DNA of 13,241 nucleotides, taken from Thiobacillus sp. UBA2186 (lineage in GTDB: Bacteria > Pseudomonadota > Gammaproteobacteria > Burkholderiales > Thiobacillaceae). The translations under genes and the position numbers were made by a program. The notes beneath the pieces are model-generated. The model was not told where the DNA came from and did not search any database. It saw only the letters and a program-made list of their open reading frames with translations. The stretch covers positions 13,311 through 26,551 of the forward strand of contig DCVO01000167.1 of assembly GCA_002327405.1 (NCBI GenBank), read 5' to 3'. Positions 7,501-13,241 of this stretch are shown here, one piece after another; the first letter of the stretch is position 1; each line of letters starts with the position of its first letter.

Positions 7501-7527
7501 CTGCCACTCCATCGCCTCTGCGATTGC

Positions 7528-8007
7528 TCAGTCGCCCCGGCCGGTCCCGCCATCCTTCGGCCCGCGCGCGGCATTCAGCGCATACCACATCAGGGTGACG
7601 GCCGGGGCCATGATGTTGCCCTCGATGGCCTGGTGGATGGCCAGGCCGGTCATTCCCAGGAGCAGCAGGCCGTCGAGGTCCAACTCGCCCCCCGACACCA
7701 ACTCAAGATTCCGGCTCGCCTCCTGAAGGCCCGCGGCTGCCTGGGCCTTCAGCGTCTTGGAAGATGGCGCCCCTCCGAGCCGGAATAACTGCCGACCTTC
7801 CGCAAATGCCGCCACGACTTCGAACGGCCCATCATGCAGGATGAGCAAGCTGGCCGTCAGCGGGTTGGCCATCGCCTCTCTCACCCCCGGGCAGGCCCTG
7901 ATCTGCTCGGCTAGCCGGGCGAAGTAGGCTGCATCGTTTCGCTTGCCAGGAATCCGCAGGCGCGCTCGTCCGGGTATCCGGTGTACAACTTCCGCATCAG
8001 GCGACAT
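7528..8007 (-). CDS. HMA_2/CoBaHMA-like protein with C-terminal membrane region
   Basis: A 159-aa protein. Residues about 4-75 form an HMA-like domain: VVHRIPGRARLRIPG with the basic PGRxR motif, then ACPGVREAMAN, then the TASLLILHD strand. A linker with SGGELDLDG follows, then hydrophobic LLLLGMTGLAIHQAIEG and IMAPAVTLMWYALNAA, probably two membrane-embedded helices or a hairpin. There is no CxxC. ATG 8007 is chosen because the HMA domain starts right after it; the frame upstream of it is an arginine-rich shadow of the preceding gene. The start overlaps the end of the DUF5132-type gene by 11 bases, so the two are likely coupled. It could anchor an HMA-like sensor or adaptor domain at the membrane. 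Confidence 0.82.
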   Translation of the reverse strand: MSPDAEVVHRIPGRARLRIPGKRNDAAYFARLAEQIRACPGVREAMANPLTASLLILHDGPFEVVAAFAEGRQLFRLGGAPSSKTLKAQAAAGLQEASRNLELVSGGELDLDGLLLLGMTGLAIHQAIEGNIMAPAVTLMWYALNAARGPKDGGTGRGD

Positions 8008-8335
8008 CGCCCTGCGGCGCTTGCGCTTCAGGGGCCGCCGCTGCGGCTTGGACCTGCGTTGCCGCCGTCGCCGCACCTGCCGCCGTTGCCGTACCCGCGC
8101 CCTCCAGCTCGACCTTGGCCTCGGCCACCAGGTCGTCGAACACCTCGCCCAGCTCGGCGACGGTCTCGCGCCCTTTCTCGTACATCAGGATGCCGCTCTT
8201 GATCACCGACTTGGCCAAGGGCTTTCCAACGCTGACCAGGACCGGAACGATTACCGGGGCCAGGATCGCAACGCCTACGCCTATCGCCAGCCCGGTGACG
8301 ATATTCCCTTTGAAGATGTCATCGATGCCTGCCAT
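7997..8335 (-). CDS. DUF5132-type small membrane protein
   Basis: A 112-aa protein resembling the DUF5132 group: MAGIDDIFKGNIVTGLAIGV, a hydrophobic glycine/valine-rich span (about residues 12-38) and then KPLAKSVIKSGILMYEKGRETVAELGEVFDDLVAEAK, a charged amphipathic helix. The tail is alanine/glutamine-rich and of low complexity (residues about 80-108). ATG 8335 is chosen because GAGGAG lies eight bases upstream; an in-frame GTG at 8344 overlaps that site and is unlikely. It is probably one membrane helix with a cytoplasmic coiled helix. The function of this family is not known to me. Its place among HMA-like genes suggests they act together. Confidence 0.8.
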   Translation of the reverse strand: MAGIDDIFKGNIVTGLAIGVGVAILAPVIVPVLVSVGKPLAKSVIKSGILMYEKGRETVAELGEVFDDLVAEAKVELEGAGTATAAGAATAATQVQAAAAAPEAQAPQGDVA

Positions 8336-8344
8336 TGTTGCCAC

Positions 8345-8450
8345 TCCTCGTTTCGGAAAAATGAATCAAGCGGATCGGCAGAACCACTTTAATTTAAAAT
8401 ATAGACAAGAAAACGGCTGGAGTTGCTACAGTTTTATGACAAAAACCCTG
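8345..8450 (-). promoter_or_regulatory. AT-rich leader, possible promoter for the DUF5132/repeat-protein unit
   Basis: A conspicuously AT-rich gap in GC-rich surroundings, between the 101-aa HMA-like gene and the DUF5132-type gene. On the minus strand it contains TTGTCA and TATATTTTAAATTAA stretches, but I cannot pair a clear -35 with a -10 at 16-18 bases. The composition suggests a promoter or UP-like element. No riboswitch or terminator hairpin is seen. Confidence 0.35.
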
Positions 8451-8756
8451 TCAGATCCGAGGGTTAGGCGCGCCAAGCCACTTCAAGACCTGGTCGGCAT
8501 CGAGGCCGGGAAGCTGTTCCCGGAGCACGGCCCTGAGCCGGCGGGCTGCGTCTTCGCTGGCGAGGATGGAAACGTCGTAGATGATCAGCACGCTGCCCGT
8601 CACGGTGCTGATGTCCAGGGTTTTGACACCTGGGATGGACTTAAAGGCAAGGCCGAGGACCTCGGCCTCTGCGGGCCGGTCGCGAAGGGCCGGCACCTTC
8701 AAACGCACCCGTCCCGGCAGGAAATGGGCGACTTGCACGTCATCCGCTTTCAACAT
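8451..8756 (-). CDS. Single-domain HMA_2/CoBaHMA-like protein
   Basis: A 101-aa protein consisting of one HMA-like domain. Strand 1 is VQVAHFLPGRVRLKVPALRD with the PGRxR motif, then a helix (AEAEVLGLAFKSI), PGVKTLDIST, strand 3 TGSVLIIYD, and a second helix (SEDAARRLRAVLREQLPG). It has no cysteine pair, so it is not a classical metallochaperone. ATG 8756 is the only start in frame before the next gene; its ribosome binding site is weak. It is the first gene of the minus-strand group, 115 bases before the DUF5132 start. It could be a soluble partner of the ATPase, whose own N-terminal domain is of the same kind. Confidence 0.8.
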   Translation of the reverse strand: MLKADDVQVAHFLPGRVRLKVPALRDRPAEAEVLGLAFKSIPGVKTLDISTVTGSVLIIYDVSILASEDAARRLRAVLREQLPGLDADQVLKWLGAPNPRI

Positions 8757-8860
8757 GGCGATGATCCGATTCGTGTAGGCCGCGGCAACATAGCAAAAAC
8801 AGACCGGATCGATCTATCGCAAGGCGGTGACGGCGTTGCCGAAAGCGGGTCGGACGATGC

Positions 8861-9400
8861 TCAGCGTCGTTTGCCGTAGGTCTTGAACCGCTCCAGCACC
8901 TCGTCCATCTCGGCATCGCTGAGCAAGACCGGCTCGCCCATCAGGCCGGCGCGCCAGTACTGGTGGCACAGGCCCTCCACCTCCAGCGCCACGGCCAGGA
9001 CCTGGTCCAGGGTCTCGCCGAAGGCCACCAGCTCGTGGTTGGCCATGTGGCAGGCGCGCCTGTCCTCCCAGCGCAGCTGGCACGTGGTCGGAGAGCGCCT
9101 GGGTGCCGAAGGTGGCGTAGCCGGCGCAACGGATGTCCCCCCCGCCACGGCCACCATGTAATGGAAGGCGGGGATGCCGCGGCGCAGGCAGGCCAGGCTC
9201 ACGGCGAAGGGGGAATGGGCATGGACCACGGCCTGCGCCTCCGGCCGCTGCCGGTAGATGTCCCGGTGGAAGCGCCATTCGCTGGAGGGGGCAGCTCGCC
9301 CTTCCCACCGGCCTTCGAGGTCCGGGTGCACGATCTGGTCGGCCCTCAGGCCGCCCATGGCCAGGCCGCTGGGGGTGATGAGCAGGCCCTCGCCGCAGGG
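8861..9400 (-). pseudogene. Class II aldolase/adducin-type protein, truncated and twice frameshifted
   Basis: A remnant of a fuculose-phosphate-aldolase-like gene. Recognisable parts are GLLITPSG (near 9390), SSEWRFH, VVHAHSPF, GIPAFHYMVAVAGG, MANHELVAFG, GEPVLLSDAEMDEVLERFKTYG and the stop at 8861-8863. Zinc ligands typical of the family (Glu, His, His, His) are still encoded. About 25 residues after VAVAGG are in a different frame (DIRCAGYATFGTQALSDH). That is a lost G in the run at 9137-9143, then a compensating extra G near 9075-9080. The N-terminal 50-60 residues are missing; upstream of GLLITPSG the frame is unrelated sequence up to direct repeat copy 2. It was probably cut when the island was joined here. 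Homopolymer sequencing error could explain the frameshifts but not the truncation. Confidence 0.82.
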
Positions 9401-9444
9401 GCTTTTGGCCTCATTCGCGCCAATGGAGAATCTGGGTTAAAAGC

Positions 9445-9551
9445 AGAATCAACCGCGGAGTGCGCGGAGTTCGCAGAGGAATGCATATAAAACTCCGCGT
9501 ACGCCGCGGTAAAACGATTTTCGATTTGCTTTTCCTGCGCACCCAGTGTTT
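9445..9551. repeat. Direct repeat copy 2, left part (of radA-SDR intergenic sequence)
   Basis: Matches 360-469 and on to gtgttta with one substitution and one 9-bp deletion. It is cut at gtttA by the IS630 element. The rest of the repeat, acaggggctctatt, resumes at 10672-10685. The shortened hairpin still has the CGCGGAG arms. Confidence 0.9.
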
Positions 9552-10670
9552 AAACATGGCGACATAAATAATGCCGCATTATTGGTTTATACTGACGGCA
9601 ATTCCCCAACCTGGAGGTGCTGCCATGAGAAAGCTGGAAATAGCCGATCCTGAAATAATGCGAATCGCCATCCAACAAGAAATCGCGCGCTCCGACGAGT
9701 CGCGCTACGACCATCGGCTGCACGGCCTGCTGCTGGTCACCGGCGGCCAGAGCTGTCAACAGGTCGCTGACCTGTTCGGTGAAGACCGACGCACGGTGCA
9801 ACGCTGGGTCAAGCGATTCGAAACGCACGGGTTGGAGGGGATGCGCGAAGGCGAGCGTCCGGGGCGGCCGGCGACGCTGGATGCCAAGCAATGGGCGGCG
9901 CTGGGGCGCGACCTGCGGCGTACCCCCGAAGAATTTGGCCTGGCCGGCCATCTGTGGGACGGCAAACTGCTCTCGGAGCATCTTCGCCGTCGATACGGCG
10001 TTACCTTGGGGGTGCGCCAATGCCAGCGCATCTTCGGACAAATGGGTTCCAGACTGCGCAAGCCCGGACCCCAAGTCGCCCAGTCCGACCCGGCAAAGGT
10101 CGCGGCTTTCAAAAAAACTGCGGCGCCCGGCAAGACGCCGGGACGTTGAACTGTGGAGCCTGGACGAATGCCATTTCCAGCAGCACGGCACGCGGTGCCG
10201 GATGTGGGTGCCGCCGGAGGTCAAGGATCCCGTATTGGTGCATGCGCCCACCCGCAAGTCGGTGGCCTGCTTTGGCGCCGTGAGCCTTGCCAGCGGCAAG
10301 TTCGTTCGTGTGCGAGAAATTCGACGCCCTGACATTCGAGGCATTCCTGAAAAAGCTGTTGCGGCATCGCTCGCGCGGCAAACGCATGGTCATCGTGCTG
10401 GACAATGCCAGGTACCACCATGCCGTGTTGCTCAAGCCCTTGTTGCGGAAATACCGCAAGGTGCTCACGCTGCTCTTCCTGCCGCCGTACAGTCCGCAGT
10501 TGGCACCCATCGAACGGGTCTGGAAGCTTGCGCGCAGGATGGCAACACACAACCGTTTCTTCGAAACACTGGGCGGACTGGTCGCCTCTGTCGAATCTTG
10601 TTTCGGCCGATGGCAAAAACCCAATGCCGTATTGCGACGGCTATGCGGCATTATTCAAGACGCTATGTTT
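9552..10670 (+). mobile_element. IS630-family-like insertion sequence inside direct repeat copy 2
   Basis: A 1119-bp element with imperfect terminal inverted repeats at 9552-9579 and 10643-10670 (24 of 28 positions match; both arms share AATAATGCCGCAT and AAACAT). It encodes a single disrupted transposase. IS630 elements normally duplicate a TA. The left flank is TA-like (9551-9552) and the right flank reads GA, so a perfect target duplication is not visible. Joining the flanks rebuilds the copy 1 sequence gtttaacag...ctctatt, which proves insertion into the repeat. Confidence 0.88.
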
Positions 10671-10706
10671 GACAGGGGCTCTATTTTTTCTTGGCGCACT
10701 CGATGA
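9625..10706 (+). pseudogene. IS630-type DDE transposase, broken by two frameshifts
   Basis: ATG 9625 follows GGAGG at seven bases. The N-terminal helix-turn-helix part is clear (GQSCQQVADLFGEDRRTVQRW). At a run of seven A (10111-10117) the frame shifts by +1 to reach the catalytic part LWSLDECHFQQHG. Near 10301-10308 a second shift leads to CEKFDALTFEAF, VIVLDNARYHH and PPYSPQLAPIERVW. The DDE set (D in LDEC, D in LDNARYH, E in PIERVW) is therefore spread over three frames. The last frame reads through the right inverted repeat and stops at 10704-10706, overlapping the 3' end of the SDR gene antisense. The A7 run might be a slippage site, but the second lesion makes a pseudogene more likely. 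Confidence 0.87.
10672..10685. repeat. Direct repeat copy 2, right remnant
   Basis: acaggggctctatt continues the repeat after the IS630 element and matches acagaggctctatt of copy 1 (477-490) with one change. It includes the SDR stop codon (complement of cta at 10681-10683). Confidence 0.75.
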
Positions 10707-11433
10707 CCTGTCCGCGCACCTCGCGGCTGTCGGGTCCCATCAGCCACAGATACCAGGGCATGAGATCTGCCATTTGCGGCAGGGTGTCGGGGTCTTCGCC
10801 GGGATGGGTCTTGCGCCTGAGCGGCGAATTCACCGGGCCGGGAACCAGGGTGTTCACGCGCAGCTGTGGCGTCTGTTCCAGTTCTTCGCTCAAAATCGTG
10901 GTCAGCGCATGCAGTCCGGATTTGGACACCGCATAGCCGCCCCAGTAGGCCGCCGGTTGTTTGCCGTGGGTTTCGCCGGTGAAGATGACCGATGCATCGG
11001 GCGAGGCCTTCAGCAGCGGCAGGCAAGCCTTGGTCAGTGCGAACGGCGCGGACAGATTCACTTTCAGCAGCGTGTTCCACTGCTCCAGGGTCTGCAGATG
11101 CAGCGGCGTCAGGCTGAAGAAGCCGGCGGCGCTGTGCAGGATGCCGTCCAGGCGTTTCAGGTGATAGGAAATGGTGCCGGCCAGGCGCTCCAGGCCGTCG
11201 TCGGCGGCGGCGGCGAGATCGAAGGGGAACATCGCGGGTTCCGCGCCGCCGGCGGCAACGATCTCGTCGTATACGGTTTCGAGTTTTTTTTCGTTGCGGC
11301 CGAGCAGGGCGACGGTTGCGCCGTGGCGGGCGTAGGCCAGCGCAGCTTCGCGGCCGAGGCCGGAGCCGGCGCCGGTCACCAGGATGACGCGGTCTTTCAG
11401 GGAATCGGGAGCGGATTGAACAGGTTCGGTCAT
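10681..11433 (-). CDS. YciK-like short-chain dehydrogenase/reductase
   Basis: A 250-aa SDR with the cofactor loop TGAGSGLG (residues 20-27) and GRNEKKLE after strand 2, which suggests NADP use (Arg). The catalytic YxxxK is in GYAVSK. It ends with the YciK-like PWYLWLMGPDSREVRGQ. The usual catalytic serine position before Tyr reads Glu-Thr (FTGETHGKQ) and the NNAG motif is HSAAG, so activity may be unusual. ATG 11433 overlaps the hpnE stop as ATGA, and SDR domain length fits this start. Coupling to hpnE suggests co-expression with squalene/hopanoid enzymes, though YciK homologues also occur elsewhere. The substrate is unknown. The 3' end lies within direct repeat copy 2. Confidence 0.85.
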   Translation of the reverse strand: MTEPVQSAPDSLKDRVILVTGAGSGLGREAALAYARHGATVALLGRNEKKLETVYDEIVAAGGAEPAMFPFDLAAAADDGLERLAGTISYHLKRLDGILHSAAGFFSLTPLHLQTLEQWNTLLKVNLSAPFALTKACLPLLKASPDASVIFTGETHGKQPAAYWGGYAVSKSGLHALTTILSEELEQTPQLRVNTLVPGPVNSPLRRKTHPGEDPDTLPQMADLMPWYLWLMGPDSREVRGQVIECAKKK

Positions 11434-12713
11434 GGTGTCGCAAGTAAAGTTTCTGCGCATTGTACCCCGCTCCGCACCGCACCTTCGAGCGTGGCAGGGT
11501 AGGGCCCGTCCACGTAATCGCCGGCGAGGAACAGGCCCGTGCATGGAGTTTTCGCGGCCGGCCTGAACATGCCGGGCGCGCAGGTGAAAGTGGCGCGTTT
11601 TTCCGTGATGCGCTTGATCAGGCGCGGCGGCGGCAAGGGGCCGAAAGCCTGGCGCATGCGCGCGTCAATCTCTTCGACCCAGCGCACATCGTCCCATTCC
11701 AGGTGCGGGCCGGAGGCGCTGGCCACGACGGCGATGGTGTTGGCCATGCCGAGACTTGCCTGCATGTCGAAAATGAACAGCGGTACCGGTTCCACCCAGC
11801 CGATCAGCGGCGCGGGAAATTTCGGCAGCGCGGGATACTCCGCGTACACGGTAAGAATGGGCTGGTAGCCGATCGTGCCGAGCTGGCGCACCAGCGCCCG
11901 GCAGTCATTCAACGGGCTCAAGAGGTCAATGGCATGCGTGGGCGCGGTGGCGATGATGACCCTGTCGTGCACGGCTTCGCCGCCTTGCCACAGCGCTTTC
12001 CAGTGTGCATCGCTGCGTTGCAGCGCTGTAATGCGGGTGCGCATCCTGACTTCGCCGCCGCTCTTTTCCAGCCAGGCGGCGGCGGGCTCGGGGAAGAGGG
12101 CGGAGAGATCGCGGGCGGGGATGAGGAAATCGCTGTTGGCGGCCTTGCCGGTCAGCGCATCCTTCAACACCTGCGCGAATACGCGGAACGAGGCCTGTCC
12201 GATGGGCGTATTCAGTGCCGCCACGCAGATTGGTTCCCACAAGTACTTGCATGCTGCCCGCGGTTGACCGGCGAGTGCCTCGGCCACGGTTAAATCATCC
12301 TTGGGCGAAAAATCGATTTTCTTCAATGCCTGCATGAAGCCGATGGCGGAAAGTTTTTCCGCCAGGGTAAGGCCGCGCGCGAACAGCAGGGCGAAAGCCA
12401 GGTGCAGTGGCGCGGGCAGGCGCGGCGCGCGGATGGAAACCCCTTCCGGATACACCAGCGCCAGCGGCAGGCGCAAAAATCCGCTCGCCGAGCTGCCGGG
12501 CGAAACGAGTTCCATCAGGCGCAGGGTTTCGCTGTAGGCCCCGGCCAGCAGATGCTGGCCGTTGTCGAGCGCCAGCCCGTCCGAAGCCAAGCGGCGTGCG
12601 CGGCCGCCCGGTACCTTGCCGGCTTCGTAAACCGTAACCCGGTGGCCTGCGCGCGTGAGCTCGATGGCGGCGGCAAGGCCCGACCAGCCGCCGCCGATGA
12701 TGCCGATGTTCAT
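11430..12713 (-). CDS. hpnE: Hydroxysqualene dehydroxylase HpnE (FAD-dependent)
   Basis: A 427-aa amine-oxidase/phytoene-desaturase-like flavoprotein. Family knowledge: HpnC, HpnD and HpnE turn two farnesyl diphosphates into squalene via presqualene diphosphate and hydroxysqualene, and HpnE does the last reductive step. Seen here are the N-terminal dinucleotide fold GIIGGGWSG (4-12), YEAGKVPGGRARR, DNGQHLLAGAY, WEPICVAALNTP and the C-terminal FAD motif LFLAGDYVDGPYPATLEGAVRSG. Length is normal and the frame intact. It lies downstream of hpnD on the same strand, with a repeat-like insert between them, and overlaps the SDR gene by four bases. Confidence 0.93.
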   Translation of the reverse strand: MNIGIIGGGWSGLAAAIELTRAGHRVTVYEAGKVPGGRARRLASDGLALDNGQHLLAGAYSETLRLMELVSPGSSASGFLRLPLALVYPEGVSIRAPRLPAPLHLAFALLFARGLTLAEKLSAIGFMQALKKIDFSPKDDLTVAEALAGQPRAACKYLWEPICVAALNTPIGQASFRVFAQVLKDALTGKAANSDFLIPARDLSALFPEPAAAWLEKSGGEVRMRTRITALQRSDAHWKALWQGGEAVHDRVIIATAPTHAIDLLSPLNDCRALVRQLGTIGYQPILTVYAEYPALPKFPAPLIGWVEPVPLFIFDMQASLGMANTIAVVASASGPHLEWDDVRWVEEIDARMRQAFGPLPPPRLIKRITEKRATFTCAPGMFRPAAKTPCTGLFLAGDYVDGPYPATLEGAVRSGVQCAETLLATP

Positions 12714-12721
12714 TCAGGAAT

Positions 12722-12865
12722 CCGAAGATTGCACAGATGAACGCAGATTGCATCCCTGGGCTTCAAGACGTCGGCCATCGGTCGTGATGATCTTCCGGGC
12801 AGACAGCGCATTGCGGTGGCGATTTGAGACATCGCTCAAATCTGCGTCCATCTGCGGATAATCGG
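12722..12865. repeat. Inverted-repeat element between hpnD and hpnE (MITE-like)
   Basis: The core arms cagatgaacgcagatt (12734-12749) and aatctgcgtccatctg (12839-12854) are complements at 15 of 16 positions, and similarity extends outward to CCGA/TCGG. They enclose about 90 bp with no gene. Sequences of the type CAGATGGACGCAGATT occur as intergenic repeats in many proteobacterial genomes (general knowledge). The element separates two genes that are usually adjacent and may affect hpnE expression. Confidence 0.65.
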
Positions 12866-12875
12866 TTTTGAAAGT

Positions 12876-13241
12876 TCATGCGAAAGTCACGGCCTTCCAG
12901 GCCAGCCAGAGTTTTCTCAGCGGCGTGAGGGATATCTTCCCGTCCAGCACCTGGAAGCCGTCGCGACGGATTTCCTCCAGCAGCGCGCGGTAGATGGCCG
13001 CCATGGCGAGACCCGCGCGCTGGGCCTTGCGGTCCTCCCCGGGCAGCCAGGCGAGCGCACGCTCGTAGGCTTCGGCTGCGCGCTGGTACTGGAACTGCAT
13101 CAGTTGCTCGAAGCGTTCCGAATGCCGGCGGTTGAGGATATCGGCCGGTTTCACCCCGAACTGATCAAGCTCGTCGAGCGGCAGGTAGATGCGTCCGTGC
13201 CGCGCGTCTTCGCCGACGTCGCGGATGATGTTGGTGAGCTG
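12876..13241 (-). CDS. hpnD: Presqualene diphosphate synthase HpnD, C-terminal part, 5' end outside window
   Basis: The frame is open from the right edge and ends with TGA at 12876-12878, giving 121 residues. It begins QLTNIIRDVGEDARHGRIYL, the conserved squalene/phytoene-synthase segment with the second aspartate-rich DxxxD motif (DVGED), followed by PLDELDQFGV. The C-terminus is ...LTPLRKLWLAWKAVTFA. HpnD condenses two farnesyl diphosphates to presqualene diphosphate. A TGA-to-ATG gap of 162 bp to hpnE is filled by the inverted-repeat element. Confidence 0.92.
   Translation of the reverse strand, partial: QLTNIIRDVGEDARHGRIYLPLDELDQFGVKPADILNRRHSERFEQLMQFQYQRAAEAYERALAWLPGEDRKAQRAGLAMAAIYRALLEEIRRDGFQVLDGKISLTPLRKLWLAWKAVTFA

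Noticed and set aside
8010..8076. Arginine-rich N-terminal extension of the HMA/membrane protein
   Set aside because: These 23 codons lie inside the DUF5132 gene's alanine-rich tail in another frame; the HMA domain begins just after ATG 8007.
1905..8756. Classical copper or heavy-metal resistance operon
   Set aside because: The HMA-like domains have no CxxC, the ATPase has no CPC/CPx motif, and no metal-responsive regulator is present.
360..10685. CRISPR array or tRNA-based attachment site
   Set aside because: The only repeats are two long copies 9 kb apart and single inverted repeats. No regularly spaced short repeats and no tRNA gene are visible.

Overview
The window reads as a chromosomal segment of a GC-rich betaproteobacterium (an inference, from the style of RadA, the hpnD-hpnE-SDR hopanoid block and the IS types). 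A horizontally acquired or rearranged island of about 9 kb lies inside it. The backbone is the 3' end of radA on the + strand at the left edge. On the right, on the minus strand, are a YciK-like short-chain dehydrogenase coupled by an ATGA overlap to hpnE, and the 3' part of hpnD, which runs off the window.

The island lies between two copies of the radA-SDR intergenic sequence. Copy 1 (about 360-490) directly follows radA. Copy 2 (9445-9551 plus 10672-10685) directly precedes the SDR 3' end and is split by an IS630-type element (9552-10670). Copy 1 is followed at once by an IS4-type element (491-1815). Both transposases are broken. At the right edge of the island is a decayed class II aldolase (about 8861-9400, minus strand).

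The cargo is two converging transcription units. On the + strand, a P-type ATPase with calcium-pump-like ion-site residues and an extra N-terminal HMA-like domain overlaps by four bases with a divergent S-adenosylmethionine synthetase homologue in which several methionine-contact positions are replaced. On the minus strand, running from 8756 to 6202, are: an HMA-like domain protein; a DUF5132-type membrane protein; an HMA-like protein with a C-terminal membrane region; a 49-53 aa charged small ORF; a 212-aa protein made largely of 11-residue repeats like those of alpha-synuclein, perilipins and apolipoproteins; a rho-independent terminator; and a fourth HMA-like protein.

All four HMA-like domains carry the motif PGR-x-R and a second V/T-T-[GA]-S-x-L-I-x-Y/H-D strand, and none has the CxxC of classical heavy-metal HMA domains. 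They fit the HMA_2/CoBaHMA type (basic-residue HMA domains, known from calcyanin and from P-type ATPases). My inference is that the island encodes a membrane- or lipid-surface-associated ion-handling system: a pump, HMA-like adaptors, small membrane proteins and a lipid-coating repeat protein. Its biological role is not shown by the sequence. The combination with a MetK homologue of altered active site is the part most worth following up.
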